Shown in pieces: positions 1-7,794 of a stretch of DNA of 64,000 bases; position 1 is the first letter of the stretch, and each line of letters opens with the position of its first letter. The position numbers and the translations under genes are program-made. The notes below the pieces were generated by a model, which did no database searches, was not told the DNA's origin, and saw only the letters and a program-made list of their open reading frames with translations. This DNA is from CAZICM01 sp964537685 (GTDB taxonomy: Bacteria > Myxococcota_A > Polyangia > Polyangiales > Polyangiaceae). Location: the NCBI GenBank assembly GCA_964537685.1, contig CAZICM010000001.1, positions 124,001 to 188,000 of the forward strand. Direction: 5' to 3'.

Positions 1-1623
1 TGGACGCAGTTTGCGCATCAGCTCGTGGGCCAGCCTCGACTTGCCCATACCGGGCGCCGCCGTAATCAGCACCGAACGCGCTGTCTGCGTTTCGATGCAT
101 TCGATGAGCAGCGCCTCCAGTTCACCAATTTCTCTGTCGCGCCCCAAGAAAGGCGTTGGCTTGCCCAGCAAGGTGCGAATGCCGACCTGCGCGGACTCCA
201 GCTCTTCGTACAGCTCCAATCCCGCGCGTCCCCGCAGCACTACAAAACGGTTGTCGAGCAGTCCCGCCGTAATCTCGTCGATCAAGACCGGCTGAGCGCG
301 CCCGCTCACCGGATGATGCGCCTGTTGAGCCGGAAGATCGCCGAGCAGCGCGACGGCTTGATCGATAACGCGGCCCAGCGCCGGCTTTCCCGAGGCTTCG
401 CCGCGGCCCGTGGACAGCGCCACCATCCGGTTGCCCGCGGCGCCCCTCACGGCCAGCGCACAGCGAGCCGCCTGCACCGCCAGATCGGTTGCCACATGCG
501 CGCCCGAGCCCGAAATGGTGATGACCACCGAGCCGCCTTCAAGCCTCTCGGCCCTTCCTCCCCAGGCTTTTGCGGCTTGCAGCAAAGGCTCATCGGCGGC
601 GTTTGCGCCCTCGTCTCCCGGCGCGTTCTCTTCCGTTCCTTCTTCGGGAATCCGGCCTTGAACAAAAACAACCGATAAGAGCCGCCGTTCACTTCTCGTC
701 AATCCTGCGGGATTGGGTGTGGGCTGCGACCCCCGCGCCGACGATGCCGCGCCAAACTCAAACGATGTGCGCAGACCCTCGAGCGTCGTGACCACGGCGG
801 AAGCATCGCGGGGCCGCGCGGAAGGATGTTTTGCCAGCATTTGCGCCACCAGGGCATCGAGCGCGGCGGGCACGTCGGGCCTTAAATCGCGGACCCGGGG
901 CGCCTCTTCAAACAGAATCTTCGCGAGGGCCGCCATAAAATGCGAACCGGCGAAGGCGGGCTTTCCCGTTAGACACTCAAACAGCACACAGCCCAGCGTA
1001 AAAATATCGGCCCGCACATCGATGGTGCTCGAGCTTTTCACCTGTTCGGGCGCCATATAGCCCGGCGTTCCCAGCATCGTGCCCGCATGCGTGACCGGCG
1101 GCAGATTCCCAATGCGGGCAATCCCAAAGTCGAGCACCTTCACCTGCCGCACATCTCCATCCACAAGCAGCAGATTCTTCGGCTTTAAATCGCGGTGAAT
1201 AATGCCGCGCTCATGCGCCGCCGACAGCGCATCGGCCACCCGCTGCGTCAGCGCCACACTGTCTTCCACACTCAGCCTTCCGCGCGCGAGCCGGGCCTCC
1301 AAATCCTCCCCTTCCACCCATTCCATCGCGATATAGGGAGCCCCGCCCGCTTCGATTCCATGCGCGACAAAACGAACGATGCCTGGATGCCGAAGCTCCG
1401 ACAGCACTTGGGCCTCTCGTTCAAAACGCGTGAATTCCGGCCCTTTTCTAGACCGCTGCAACATCTTCAGCGCGACGGTCTCACCCGTTTCGCGATCATG
1501 CGCGCGGTACACCTCACCCATCCCGCCCAAGCCGGCAAGCCGCTCAATGATAAATCGGCCGCCGACCCACTCACCAGCGCGCATAAGGGCGTAGTATCCG
1601 TGCTTTTCGAGCGTATCGTCCAC
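1..1623 (-). CDS. Ser/Thr protein kinase fused to degenerate cyclase-like and AAA ATPase domains (partial)
   Basis: The gene reads leftwards and leaves the window; about 541 residues are visible. The kinase domain comes first (roughly residues 15-290): glycine loop GLGGMGEVY, lysine in VALKML, catalytic HRDLKPKN, DFGIAR and the activation segment GTPGYMAPE. A region resembling a class III nucleotide cyclase follows (about 310-440), beginning RRLLSVVFV, but the metal-binding Asp expected in the FADL-type motif is not there, so it is probably a pseudo-cyclase. A P-loop (APGMGKSRLA, near residue 525) opens an AAA/STAND-type ATPase cut by the window edge. The architecture is typical of myxobacterial kinases that combine phosphorylation with a large ATPase sensor. 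The start is taken as GTG at 1623 because GGAAG lies 5 bases upstream; ATG at 1584 is the alternative. Confidence 0.85.
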   Translation of the reverse strand, partial: MDDTLEKHGYYALMRAGEWVGGRFIIERLAGLGGMGEVYRAHDRETGETVALKMLQRSRKGPEFTRFEREAQVLSELRHPGIVRFVAHGIEAGGAPYIAMEWVEGEDLEARLARGRLSVEDSVALTQRVADALSAAHERGIIHRDLKPKNLLLVDGDVRQVKVLDFGIARIGNLPPVTHAGTMLGTPGYMAPEQVKSSSTIDVRADIFTLGCVLFECLTGKPAFAGSHFMAALAKILFEEAPRVRDLRPDVPAALDALVAQMLAKHPSARPRDASAVVTTLEGLRTSFEFGAASSARGSQPTPNPAGLTRSERRLLSVVFVQGRIPEEGTEENAPGDEGANAADEPLLQAAKAWGGRAERLEGGSVVITISGSGAHVATDLAVQAARCALAVRGAAGNRMVALSTGRGEASGKPALGRVIDQAVALLGDLPAQQAHHPVSGRAQPVLIDEITAGLLDNRFVVLRGRAGLELYEELESAQVGIRTLLGKPTPFLGRDREIGELEALLIECIETQTARSVLITAAPGMGKSRLAHELMRKLRP

Positions 1624-1669
1624 ACATACTTCCACCCCGGCCCGCTCTGCGCATTACGCTGCGGCCCCG

Positions 1670-2338
1670 ATGGCACAGAAGAAGAGCGTCGATTTTTTCT
1701 ACGACTTGTCTTGTCCCTACGCTTATCTCGCGCACACCCAAATCGAAGCGCTGTGTGAAAGGGCTGATTCAGCCCTGGTTTGGAAGCCTTTTTTGCTGGG
1801 CGGGCTCTTTCGGCTGTTGGGCAGTTCTATCGATCCCAATGTGGGGATGCCCGCGGCCAAAGCCCGAATGACGCTGCGCGATATGCAGCGCTGGGCCGAG
1901 CATTTTGGCGTGCCTTTGGTGCGTCCGCCCGAGCATCCCTGCCGCACGGTGCTCGCGCTTCGGAGCATTTTGGTTTCGGGCGATATTGCCCGGGCGACCA
2001 AGGCTTTGTACCGCGCCTATTGGGTGAAGGGGCTCGATGTGGGCCGGGCTCCGGTTGTGCGGGAAAGCTTGGATGAAGCGGGTTTTGATGGAGAAGCCTT
2101 GCTTCTTCGCGCCGAATCGCCCGGCATCAAGGCCGAGCTGCATGCGCGCACATCCGAAGCCAAAGAAGCGGGCGTATTTGGTGCTCCTGCCTTTGTCGTG
2201 AGCGGGCCCGGTGGGCATCGGGCCTTGTTTTGGGGACAAGATCGCCTTCCATTTGTGGAAAAGGCTTTGTCGGGCTGGGATGTGGCGCCTTTGGTCATTC
2301 CATCGAAACACCAAGGCTCAAGCGAGGTGTCCCGATGA
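1670..2338 (+). CDS. 2-hydroxychromene-2-carboxylate isomerase-like protein (DsbA/GST-kappa fold), Cys variant
   Basis: 222 residues with the thioredoxin-like fold of 2-hydroxychromene-2-carboxylate isomerase and kappa-class GST proteins. The signature is at the N-terminus (FFYDLSCPYAYLA), and the C-terminal half has the GVFGAPAFVV cis-Pro region and ALFWGQDRLPFVEKAL. In the family the residue before Pro is the catalytic Ser; here it is Cys15 (C-P-Y-A), which resembles the first Cys of a DsbA C-x-x-C with the second Cys missing. The gene overlaps the next one as ATGA, so the two are probably translationally coupled. Family members isomerise naphthalene-pathway intermediates using glutathione, but no aromatic-degradation genes are nearby, so the substrate is unknown. 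Confidence 0.85.
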   Translation: MAQKKSVDFFYDLSCPYAYLAHTQIEALCERADSALVWKPFLLGGLFRLLGSSIDPNVGMPAAKARMTLRDMQRWAEHFGVPLVRPPEHPCRTVLALRSILVSGDIARATKALYRAYWVKGLDVGRAPVVRESLDEAGFDGEALLLRAESPGIKAELHARTSEAKEAGVFGAPAFVVSGPGGHRALFWGQDRLPFVEKALSGWDVAPLVIPSKHQGSSEVSR

Positions 2339-2973
2339 ACAGCGCGCCCCGAGAGCTCTTGTTTTTCTTCGATTTTTCAAGCCCCTTTGCCTATCTCGGC
2401 GCGACTCAAATCGAAGCGCTAGCGGGCAAATACGATGCCTTGGTGCGCTACCGGCCCTTTCTGCTCGGCGCATTGTTTCGCGAGATCGGCACACCCAACG
2501 TTCCACTCTTCGAAGCGACCGAACCCAAGCGCCGCCACTATCTCGCGGATATGGCGCGCTTTGCCGATTTCTATGGCGTCCCCCTCCGATTTCCGAGCCG
2601 CTTTCCCATGAATACCGTCAAGCCCCTGCGCATGGTGCTGGGCCTGCCTGAGGCCGAAAGAGCGCGTTTGGTGCATCCGGTCTTTCATGCCTATTGGGCT
2701 TTGGATCTCGATATATCCGACGATGCGGTGCTGATTGAGCTTGCCCGAAAAGCCGGTTTTGACGGCGAAGCGCTCCTGACAAACGGCCAGAGCGAGGCGG
2801 GCAAAGCGAGGCTTAGGCAGAGCACCGAAGAAGCGATAAAACAAGGCGTTTGCGGAGCTCCGTGTTTTTTGGTGCGCGATCTTTTGTTCTGGGGACAAGA
2901 CCGCCTTTTGTTTGTGGAAAAAGCGCTTCAGGGATGGCGCCCTCAATGCGATTCGCCGGATGAAGTTGGATGA
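2335..2973 (+). CDS. 2-hydroxychromene-2-carboxylate isomerase-like protein, Ser variant
   Basis: 212 residues starting at the ATG that overlaps the previous stop. It is a paralogue of its neighbour along the whole length: FFFDFSSPFAYLGATQIEAL at the N-terminus, GVCGAPCFLV in the middle and LLFWGQDRLLFVEKAL near the end. Here the position before Pro is Ser16, as in catalytically competent family members, whereas the upstream copy has Cys. Coupled translation suggests the two are made in equal amounts, and a heterodimer is possible since kappa GST-type proteins dimerise. Substrate unknown; the family assignment is firm. Confidence 0.87.
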   Translation: MNSAPRELLFFFDFSSPFAYLGATQIEALAGKYDALVRYRPFLLGALFREIGTPNVPLFEATEPKRRHYLADMARFADFYGVPLRFPSRFPMNTVKPLRMVLGLPEAERARLVHPVFHAYWALDLDISDDAVLIELARKAGFDGEALLTNGQSEAGKARLRQSTEEAIKQGVCGAPCFLVRDLLFWGQDRLLFVEKALQGWRPQCDSPDEVG

Positions 2974-2998
2974 ACTTGAATGACAAAAATACGAGGCG

Positions 2999-3361
2999 TT
3001 GATATGCCTTGAAGCGATGTCCGTCTCTCGCTCCGCGATGAAATTCAACAAGCTCGTTCTTTCGATCGGCTTTGCATGTCTTGCGGCGATGGCGGGCGTC
3101 CCCGCGCAGGCCGAACCCAATGACGCGGCCCCGGGCGATTTGACGGTGGGAACCGAGCTCTTGGCGCTTGAAGATCTGCGCCTTGCCCGCGCCGATATCG
3201 CCAAGGGAGCCAAGCTTTTGGTGACCAAATTATCGCTGCGCGAAGGCCAGCCCACGACGGTGGATGTCGCGCTTTCGGATGGTCATGTCCTCAAGAAAGT
3301 GGCCATCTCGATGATCCGAACCTATTTCCGCGTGCTCGCCGATACATCCAAAGCGCCGTAA
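2999..3361 (+). CDS. Small exported protein of unknown function
   Basis: Up to 120 residues with a clear signal peptide: MKFNKLVLSIGFACLAAM followed by AGVPAQA just before the likely cleavage site. The mature part (about 80 residues) is short, charged and has no Cys or motif I recognise; it reads like one small beta-rich domain. Two starts are possible: ATG at 2999, with GAGG 8 bases upstream, or ATG at 3038, which gives a more ordinary signal peptide. It lies 25 bases after the isomerase pair and may belong to the same transcript. Confidence 0.6.
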   Translation: MICLEAMSVSRSAMKFNKLVLSIGFACLAAMAGVPAQAEPNDAAPGDLTVGTELLALEDLRLARADIAKGAKLLVTKLSLREGQPTTVDVALSDGHVLKKVAISMIRTYFRVLADTSKAP

Positions 3362-3400
3362 ATTCGGCCCGATCATCGCGATGGATGTAGGGTGCGCCCA

Positions 3401-4579
3401 ATGGCCGCATCCAAGCAATCTTTGCCCACTGAACCCAGCGAATCACGCGAATCGTCATCAAAGCTGCGCGTGGCCGTCGTCTTTGGAGGACGCAGCGCGG
3501 AGCATGAAATATCGCTGATTTCAGCGCGATTTATCGTTCAGTCTCTCGATCGCGAACGCTTTGTGCCTGTGTTGATCGGCATCGACAAAGAAGGCCGCTG
3601 GCATCTTCAGGAAGAAGCCATGCTGCTCGGTGCCTCGCGCGATCCGCGTTTGGTGAAGCTCAATCAAAGCATGCCCGATGTCGCGCTGGCCGCGCATCCA
3701 ACGCCTTCGGGCGAAGGGATGATCTATGTAGGCGGCACGAGCGGACAGGACGCCCCGCGCGGTGTCGATGTGGTGTTTCCGGTGCTTCACGGACCGATGG
3801 GCGAAGACGGCAGCGTGCAAGGACTGCTCGAGCTGGCAGGCGTTCCCTATGTGGGCAGCGGCGTGCTCGGTTCGGCCGTCGGCATGGACAAAGACGTGAT
3901 GAAACGCCTGCTTTTGCAGGCAGGTTTGCCTATCGTCCGGCATGAAACGGTGCGCCGCGCCGAATGGGAAAAAGACAAAGAGAGCGTGCTTTCCCGCTGC
4001 GCCGCCCTGGGCTTTCCCTGTTTTATCAAGCCCGCCAATCTCGGTTCATCGGTCGGCATACGCCGGGTCAAAGAGCCTTCGGCGCTGGCCGATGCGATCG
4101 ACTACGCCTTCTCGTTCGACACGAAAATCATCGCCGAACAAGGCATCGTGGCTCCCCGCGAAATCGAATGCGCCGTGCTGGGAGATGAAGAGCCCATCGC
4201 TTCGATTCCAGGTGAAATCGTCGTCGACCATCCCGATGGCTTTTATTCCTACGCGGCCAAATACATCGATGAAAACGGCGCAACCATCCGCATCCCCGCC
4301 GAGCTTTCGGACGAGCAAAAAGATCGCGTCCGGGAACTATCCATCCGCACTTTTCAAACGCTCGAAGCCCAGGGCCTCGCCCGCATCGACTTCTTCCTCG
4401 CCCAAGATGGCCAATTGTATGTGAATGAAATCAACACCATCCCCGGCTTTACGGCGATCTCCATGTACCCCAAGCTATGGGAAGCCTCGGGCGTCGGCTC
4501 GGTCGAGCTCGTAAGCCGCCTGATCGATATCGCCCTCGCGCGCGCGAACCGCAAAAAGAAGCTGAAGACGAGCGCCTAG
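3401..4579 (+). CDS. ddl: D-alanine--D-alanine ligase
   Basis: ATP-grasp enzyme that joins two D-Ala residues in the cytoplasm for the peptidoglycan precursor. The N-terminal domain begins VAVVFGGRSAEHEISLISA, the ATP-binding loop KPANLGSSVGI lies near residue 215, and the C-terminal metal-binding segment is VNEINTIPGFT near residue 343. The length (about 392) matches the longer DdlA-type enzymes. ATG at 3401 is preferred because AGGG lies 8 bases upstream; GTG at 3392 is also open. No other mur or fts genes are adjacent, so this is a stand-alone copy. Confidence 0.95.
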   Translation: MAASKQSLPTEPSESRESSSKLRVAVVFGGRSAEHEISLISARFIVQSLDRERFVPVLIGIDKEGRWHLQEEAMLLGASRDPRLVKLNQSMPDVALAAHPTPSGEGMIYVGGTSGQDAPRGVDVVFPVLHGPMGEDGSVQGLLELAGVPYVGSGVLGSAVGMDKDVMKRLLLQAGLPIVRHETVRRAEWEKDKESVLSRCAALGFPCFIKPANLGSSVGIRRVKEPSALADAIDYAFSFDTKIIAEQGIVAPREIECAVLGDEEPIASIPGEIVVDHPDGFYSYAAKYIDENGATIRIPAELSDEQKDRVRELSIRTFQTLEAQGLARIDFFLAQDGQLYVNEINTIPGFTAISMYPKLWEASGVGSVELVSRLIDIALARANRKKKLKTSA

Positions 4580-4589
4580 GCGAACTCTC

Positions 4590-4638
4590 CGTTGCGCGCC
4601 CGCAACGAATAGGGCAGAAGGCCCGACCCCATTTTTTT
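4590..4638 (+). terminator. Tandem hairpins and T7 tract after ddl
   Basis: Ten bases after the ddl stop there is a perfect 7-bp stem, CGTTGCG/CGCAACG, with a 4-base loop (4590-4607). A GGGC/GCCC hairpin follows (4612-4624), and then seven T residues at 4632-4638. The T run is 7 bases from the second stem, so this is not an ideal intrinsic terminator, but it could stop most ddl transcripts before helD begins at 4649. Confidence 0.4.
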
Positions 4639-4648
4639 ACCGGACATC

Positions 4649-6862
4649 ATGAGCTCCAACGACAAAAAACCGGGCGCCCAAAGCCCGGCGGCCGAGCATC
4701 CCATTGTGCGCGAAGAACAAAAACTTCTCGCCCGTGTGCTCGATCATTTGGCCAAAACACCGCCTCCTCCGCCTCCACCCACCATGGACTACGAGGAGCA
4801 ACTCATTTCACTGCGCGATCAGATTGCGGCCAGCCGCCTCGAAGATGTGCCGGCGCTGGTTCAGCAGATGGAGCGCCTTCAAGGCATTGCCCGGCGCAGA
4901 GCCGAAAATGTCGTCGAGCCGGTCGATCAGAAATCGCCCTATTTTGGCCATTTAAGGCTTATCGAGGAGGGCAGGCCAGAGCGCGATGTGCTCATCGGCA
5001 AGACCACGCATATCGATGCCAAGGCGGGTGTGCGCATCGTCGACTGGCGCCACGCGCCCATCAGCCAAATCTATTACCGCTACGAAGAGGGCGCCGAATA
5101 CGAAGAGACTTTTGGCGAACGCGAAGTTCAGGGGCGCGTGGTCGCGCGGCGCACCGTGACGGTCGACAACGGCGAACTTCTGCGGGTCAGCGCGCCTCAA
5201 GGCATTTTTGTGCGCTCGAGCTCGGAAGAAGGACAGTGGCGCGAGATGTCCGTTTATTCGGCGGAGCTTGCGGGCGGTCAAGGCAAGGCCATGCGGCCTG
5301 AAGATATGCGGGGCTCGCTGGGTGTCGGTGCATCGCTGGGCGCGCGCCAAGATAGGCATTTGCCCGAAATCGCAGCCCTGCTCGATAGCCGCCAGTTCGA
5401 ACTCATCTCCAAGCCCGACTCGGGCATCGTCGTCATTCAAGGCGGAGCGGGCAGCGGCAAAACCACCATCGGCGTGCACCGCATGGCCTTCTTGAATTAC
5501 GCCGCAAAGCAGCGTTTCTCGGCCGACAAGATGCTGGTGATCGTCGGCAGCCCGGCCCTCCGCGCCTACATCAGCGAAGTGCTTCCAGCGCTCGGAATCG
5601 GCGATGTGGTCGTCGAAACCTATGCCGAATGGGCCAAGGCCGCGAGGCTCCGCGCCATCCCGTGGCTCGATGCGCCGCTGGAAGAGAACACGCCTTCGGT
5701 CGTGACCCGATACAAGACTCATCCCGCGATGCTGCGCCTCCTCGAGAGACGCGCGGCCCAGTTGAAGAACGATCCCCGCGCGCGCCGCGACTCCCGGGGC
5801 GTTGTGAATTTCTGGGCCGATGTGCTTACCGATCTCAACGGAGCGCTCGCGGTCTTTGCCGAAGAAGCCGATCCTGAATTTGGCCCTGACAAAGTAAAAC
5901 GCGCCTGGCGCTGGTGTGCCGATCGCTGTCCGGCCGTAATTGAACTCGATCCGGGCGATCGCGCCGAGCGCAAAGCGGCGCTGGCCGAAGAGCCCGAGAC
6001 GCCCGAAGAAGAAGAAAACCAAAAAGGCGCCGATGGAGCGGCCGTCGACAAAGACGAGCGAGCCTTGCTCGATCCCGAAGACGACGCGCTTTTGCTCCGC
6101 GCCTATCAACTGCTTCGGGGAGAGCTGCGCAAAGGCAAAAACCCGCTTGTGTACGAACATCTCTTTGTCGACGAAGCCCAAGATTTGGCGCCTGTCGATC
6201 TCGCCGTGCTCCTTGGATGTGTGAGCAAACATCAATGCGTCACACTCGCGGGTGACACAGCCCAGCGCCTCCATATGGACTCGGGCTTCCGCGATTGGCG
6301 CGCCGTGCTCTCGGACTTAGGGCTTTCGCATGTGAACATCGAACCCTTGCGCATCGCATACCGGAGCACACGCGAAGTCCTTGCATTTGCCCGCGATGTA
6401 CTCGGCCCGCTCGCCGATCCGACGCCTCCCGTCGCGCCCCGCACAGGCGCGCCCGTCGAACACCATCACTTTCCCAGCCCCGGCGCCGCCGTTGCCTTCC
6501 TGGCCGACGCGATCCGCCCCTTGTTTGCCCGCGAGCCCCGCGCCACCGTCGCCATTTTGACGCGGCATCCCGAACAGGCCGACATGTATTACGACGCGCT
6601 CAAAATGGCCGAAATCCCAAGCCTCAGGCGAATCCGCGCATTTGAATTCGCCTTCAGGCCGGGCGTGGAAGTCACCGAAGTCCGCCAAGTCAAAGGCTTG
6701 GAGTACGACTACGTTGTCGTCGCCGACGTCAACGCGGCGAGTTATCCGGACGACGTCGAATCGAGACACCTCTTGCACATCGCCGCGACACGCGCGGCCC
6801 ATCAGCTTTGGGTGATCTCCACCGGACAAATCTCGCCGCTCATGCCGAAATGGCTGCTCTAG
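4649..6862 (+). CDS. HelD-like superfamily 1 helicase (RNA polymerase recycling ATPase)
   Basis: 737 residues. Family members dislodge stalled RNA polymerase from DNA using ATP. The helicase motifs are clear: Walker A IQGGAGSGKTTIG near residue 265, motif II LFVDEAQDLAP near 507, motif V VKGLEYDYVVV near 681 and motif VI HIAATRAAHQLWV close to the C-terminus. The first 100 residues are charged and helical, as in the HelD arm that enters the polymerase channel. An acidic, low-complexity insert (PEEEENQKGADG) lies near residue 450-460. UvrD/PcrA-type repair helicases are the alternative, but the N-terminal extension and the distant motif I favour HelD. Confidence 0.85.
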   Translation: MSSNDKKPGAQSPAAEHPIVREEQKLLARVLDHLAKTPPPPPPPTMDYEEQLISLRDQIAASRLEDVPALVQQMERLQGIARRRAENVVEPVDQKSPYFGHLRLIEEGRPERDVLIGKTTHIDAKAGVRIVDWRHAPISQIYYRYEEGAEYEETFGEREVQGRVVARRTVTVDNGELLRVSAPQGIFVRSSSEEGQWREMSVYSAELAGGQGKAMRPEDMRGSLGVGASLGARQDRHLPEIAALLDSRQFELISKPDSGIVVIQGGAGSGKTTIGVHRMAFLNYAAKQRFSADKMLVIVGSPALRAYISEVLPALGIGDVVVETYAEWAKAARLRAIPWLDAPLEENTPSVVTRYKTHPAMLRLLERRAAQLKNDPRARRDSRGVVNFWADVLTDLNGALAVFAEEADPEFGPDKVKRAWRWCADRCPAVIELDPGDRAERKAALAEEPETPEEEENQKGADGAAVDKDERALLDPEDDALLLRAYQLLRGELRKGKNPLVYEHLFVDEAQDLAPVDLAVLLGCVSKHQCVTLAGDTAQRLHMDSGFRDWRAVLSDLGLSHVNIEPLRIAYRSTREVLAFARDVLGPLADPTPPVAPRTGAPVEHHHFPSPGAAVAFLADAIRPLFAREPRATVAILTRHPEQADMYYDALKMAEIPSLRRIRAFEFAFRPGVEVTEVRQVKGLEYDYVVVADVNAASYPDDVESRHLLHIAATRAAHQLWVISTGQISPLMPKWLL

Positions 6863-6904
6863 CCACGCGGCAAAATTTTTTTTAATCCCCAAATCATTTT
6901 CTGT

Positions 6905-6932
6905 TTGACAACCAGGGTCAGGCGAGTAGGTT
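6905..6932 (+). promoter_or_regulatory. Sigma-70-type promoter for tRNA-fMet
   Basis: A perfect -35 box TTGACA (6905-6910) and a -10-like TAGGTT (6927-6932) are separated by 16 bases, directly upstream of the tRNA. Transcription would be expected to begin near 6938-6939, almost at the mature 5' end. Confidence 0.6.
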
Positions 6933-6937
6933 GCCCT

Positions 6938-7011
<74 letters not shown>

Positions 7012-7019
7012 CTCGTGAG

Positions 7020-7062
7020 ACGCTGGTTCAGCCGAAGGCGCTGCCCCAGCGTTTTCCGTTTT
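7020..7062 (+). terminator. Intrinsic terminator of tRNA-fMet
   Basis: Outer stem ACGCTGG (7020-7026) pairs with CCAGCGT (7046-7052), and an inner CAGC/GCTG stem lies in the loop. TTTT and then a second TTTT run follow immediately (7052-7062). This is a good rho-independent terminator 9 bases after the tRNA. Confidence 0.75.
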
Positions 7063-7080
7063 GTGGCCCCGAAAAAGCGT

Positions 7081-7656
7081 CTAGCTCTTCGAAGGCTCGC
7101 CGCTCCCCGGCGATGACGGTGACGAAGGCGGAGGAGGCGGCCTGCTCGTCCGCCTCAAGCTCTGCTCAATCTCCTGCCGGCCCCGCCGGATATTCTCAAC
7201 CGTCCGCTTGTATTCAGCCTTGGTCCTGTACGTCTTCACCGCGCTCTCCACGAGCTCGGTCAGCTTGCGCGTATTGCCATCCTTCGTCACATATCCAAAA
7301 GGATGGCATTCATTAATGATATCGTAGGGATCTTTTAAGTTTTGATAGGCCGAATAAAAAATCACCGGCAGATCCGGATACCGTTTTCGAATCTGCATAC
7401 ACGCCCAGAACCCATCCTGCCCGTGCATCTTCACGTCCAAGATCACCGCGCACACATCTTCACTAAGCGCAGCCAGCCCCTCCATCGCCGACGCCGACGC
7501 CCGCACCTCGTAGCGCGTCCCCAGCACCGTATGAAGCGAACGCCGGATCATCTCGTCATCGTCGATCACAAGCACCAGCGGCTTAGCGGCTAAATCTTTC
7601 CCCCGATGGGCAGTTGCCTCTTCTTCGAGCAGGTCGCTGAAATCGCGAAATGACAT
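7081..7656 (-). CDS. Single-domain response regulator with coiled-coil and Pro/Ser tail
   Basis: 191 residues. The receiver domain (about 25-145) has the acidic pocket VIDDDE, the phospho-acceptor Asp in ILDVKMHGQDG, the Ser of the switch in FYSAYQ and the conserved Lys in YVTKDG. A charged helix follows (VENIRRGRQEIEQSL) and then a disordered PPPPPSSPSSPGSG tail, with no DNA-binding or enzymatic output domain. It probably relays phosphate or acts by protein contact, as in CheY- or FrzZ-like proteins. It is divergent from the sensor kinase that starts at 7795, which lacks a receiver of its own, so the two may be partners. Confidence 0.88.
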   Translation of the reverse strand: MSFRDFSDLLEEEATAHRGKDLAAKPLVLVIDDDEMIRRSLHTVLGTRYEVRASASAMEGLAALSEDVCAVILDVKMHGQDGFWACMQIRKRYPDLPVIFYSAYQNLKDPYDIINECHPFGYVTKDGNTRKLTELVESAVKTYRTKAEYKRTVENIRRGRQEIEQSLRRTSRPPPPPSSPSSPGSGEPSKS

Positions 7657-7794
7657 GACAATTGCTGAAGGAATTCTGAGCGAGGCCAGCCATTTACGCT
7701 AGGAGTCCAAAGGTTTTGTTGCAAGCTCTGTCTGCGACCGTTCCCTGTCTTCTAAACCGGCTTTACGGATCATGGCCAAATAGGAAGCCTTTCG

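Noticed and set aside
4952..6274. 440-codon open frame on the minus strand inside the HelD-like gene
   Set aside because: It is antisense to a gene with full helicase motifs and has no recognisable domain; it is a side effect of high GC codon choice.
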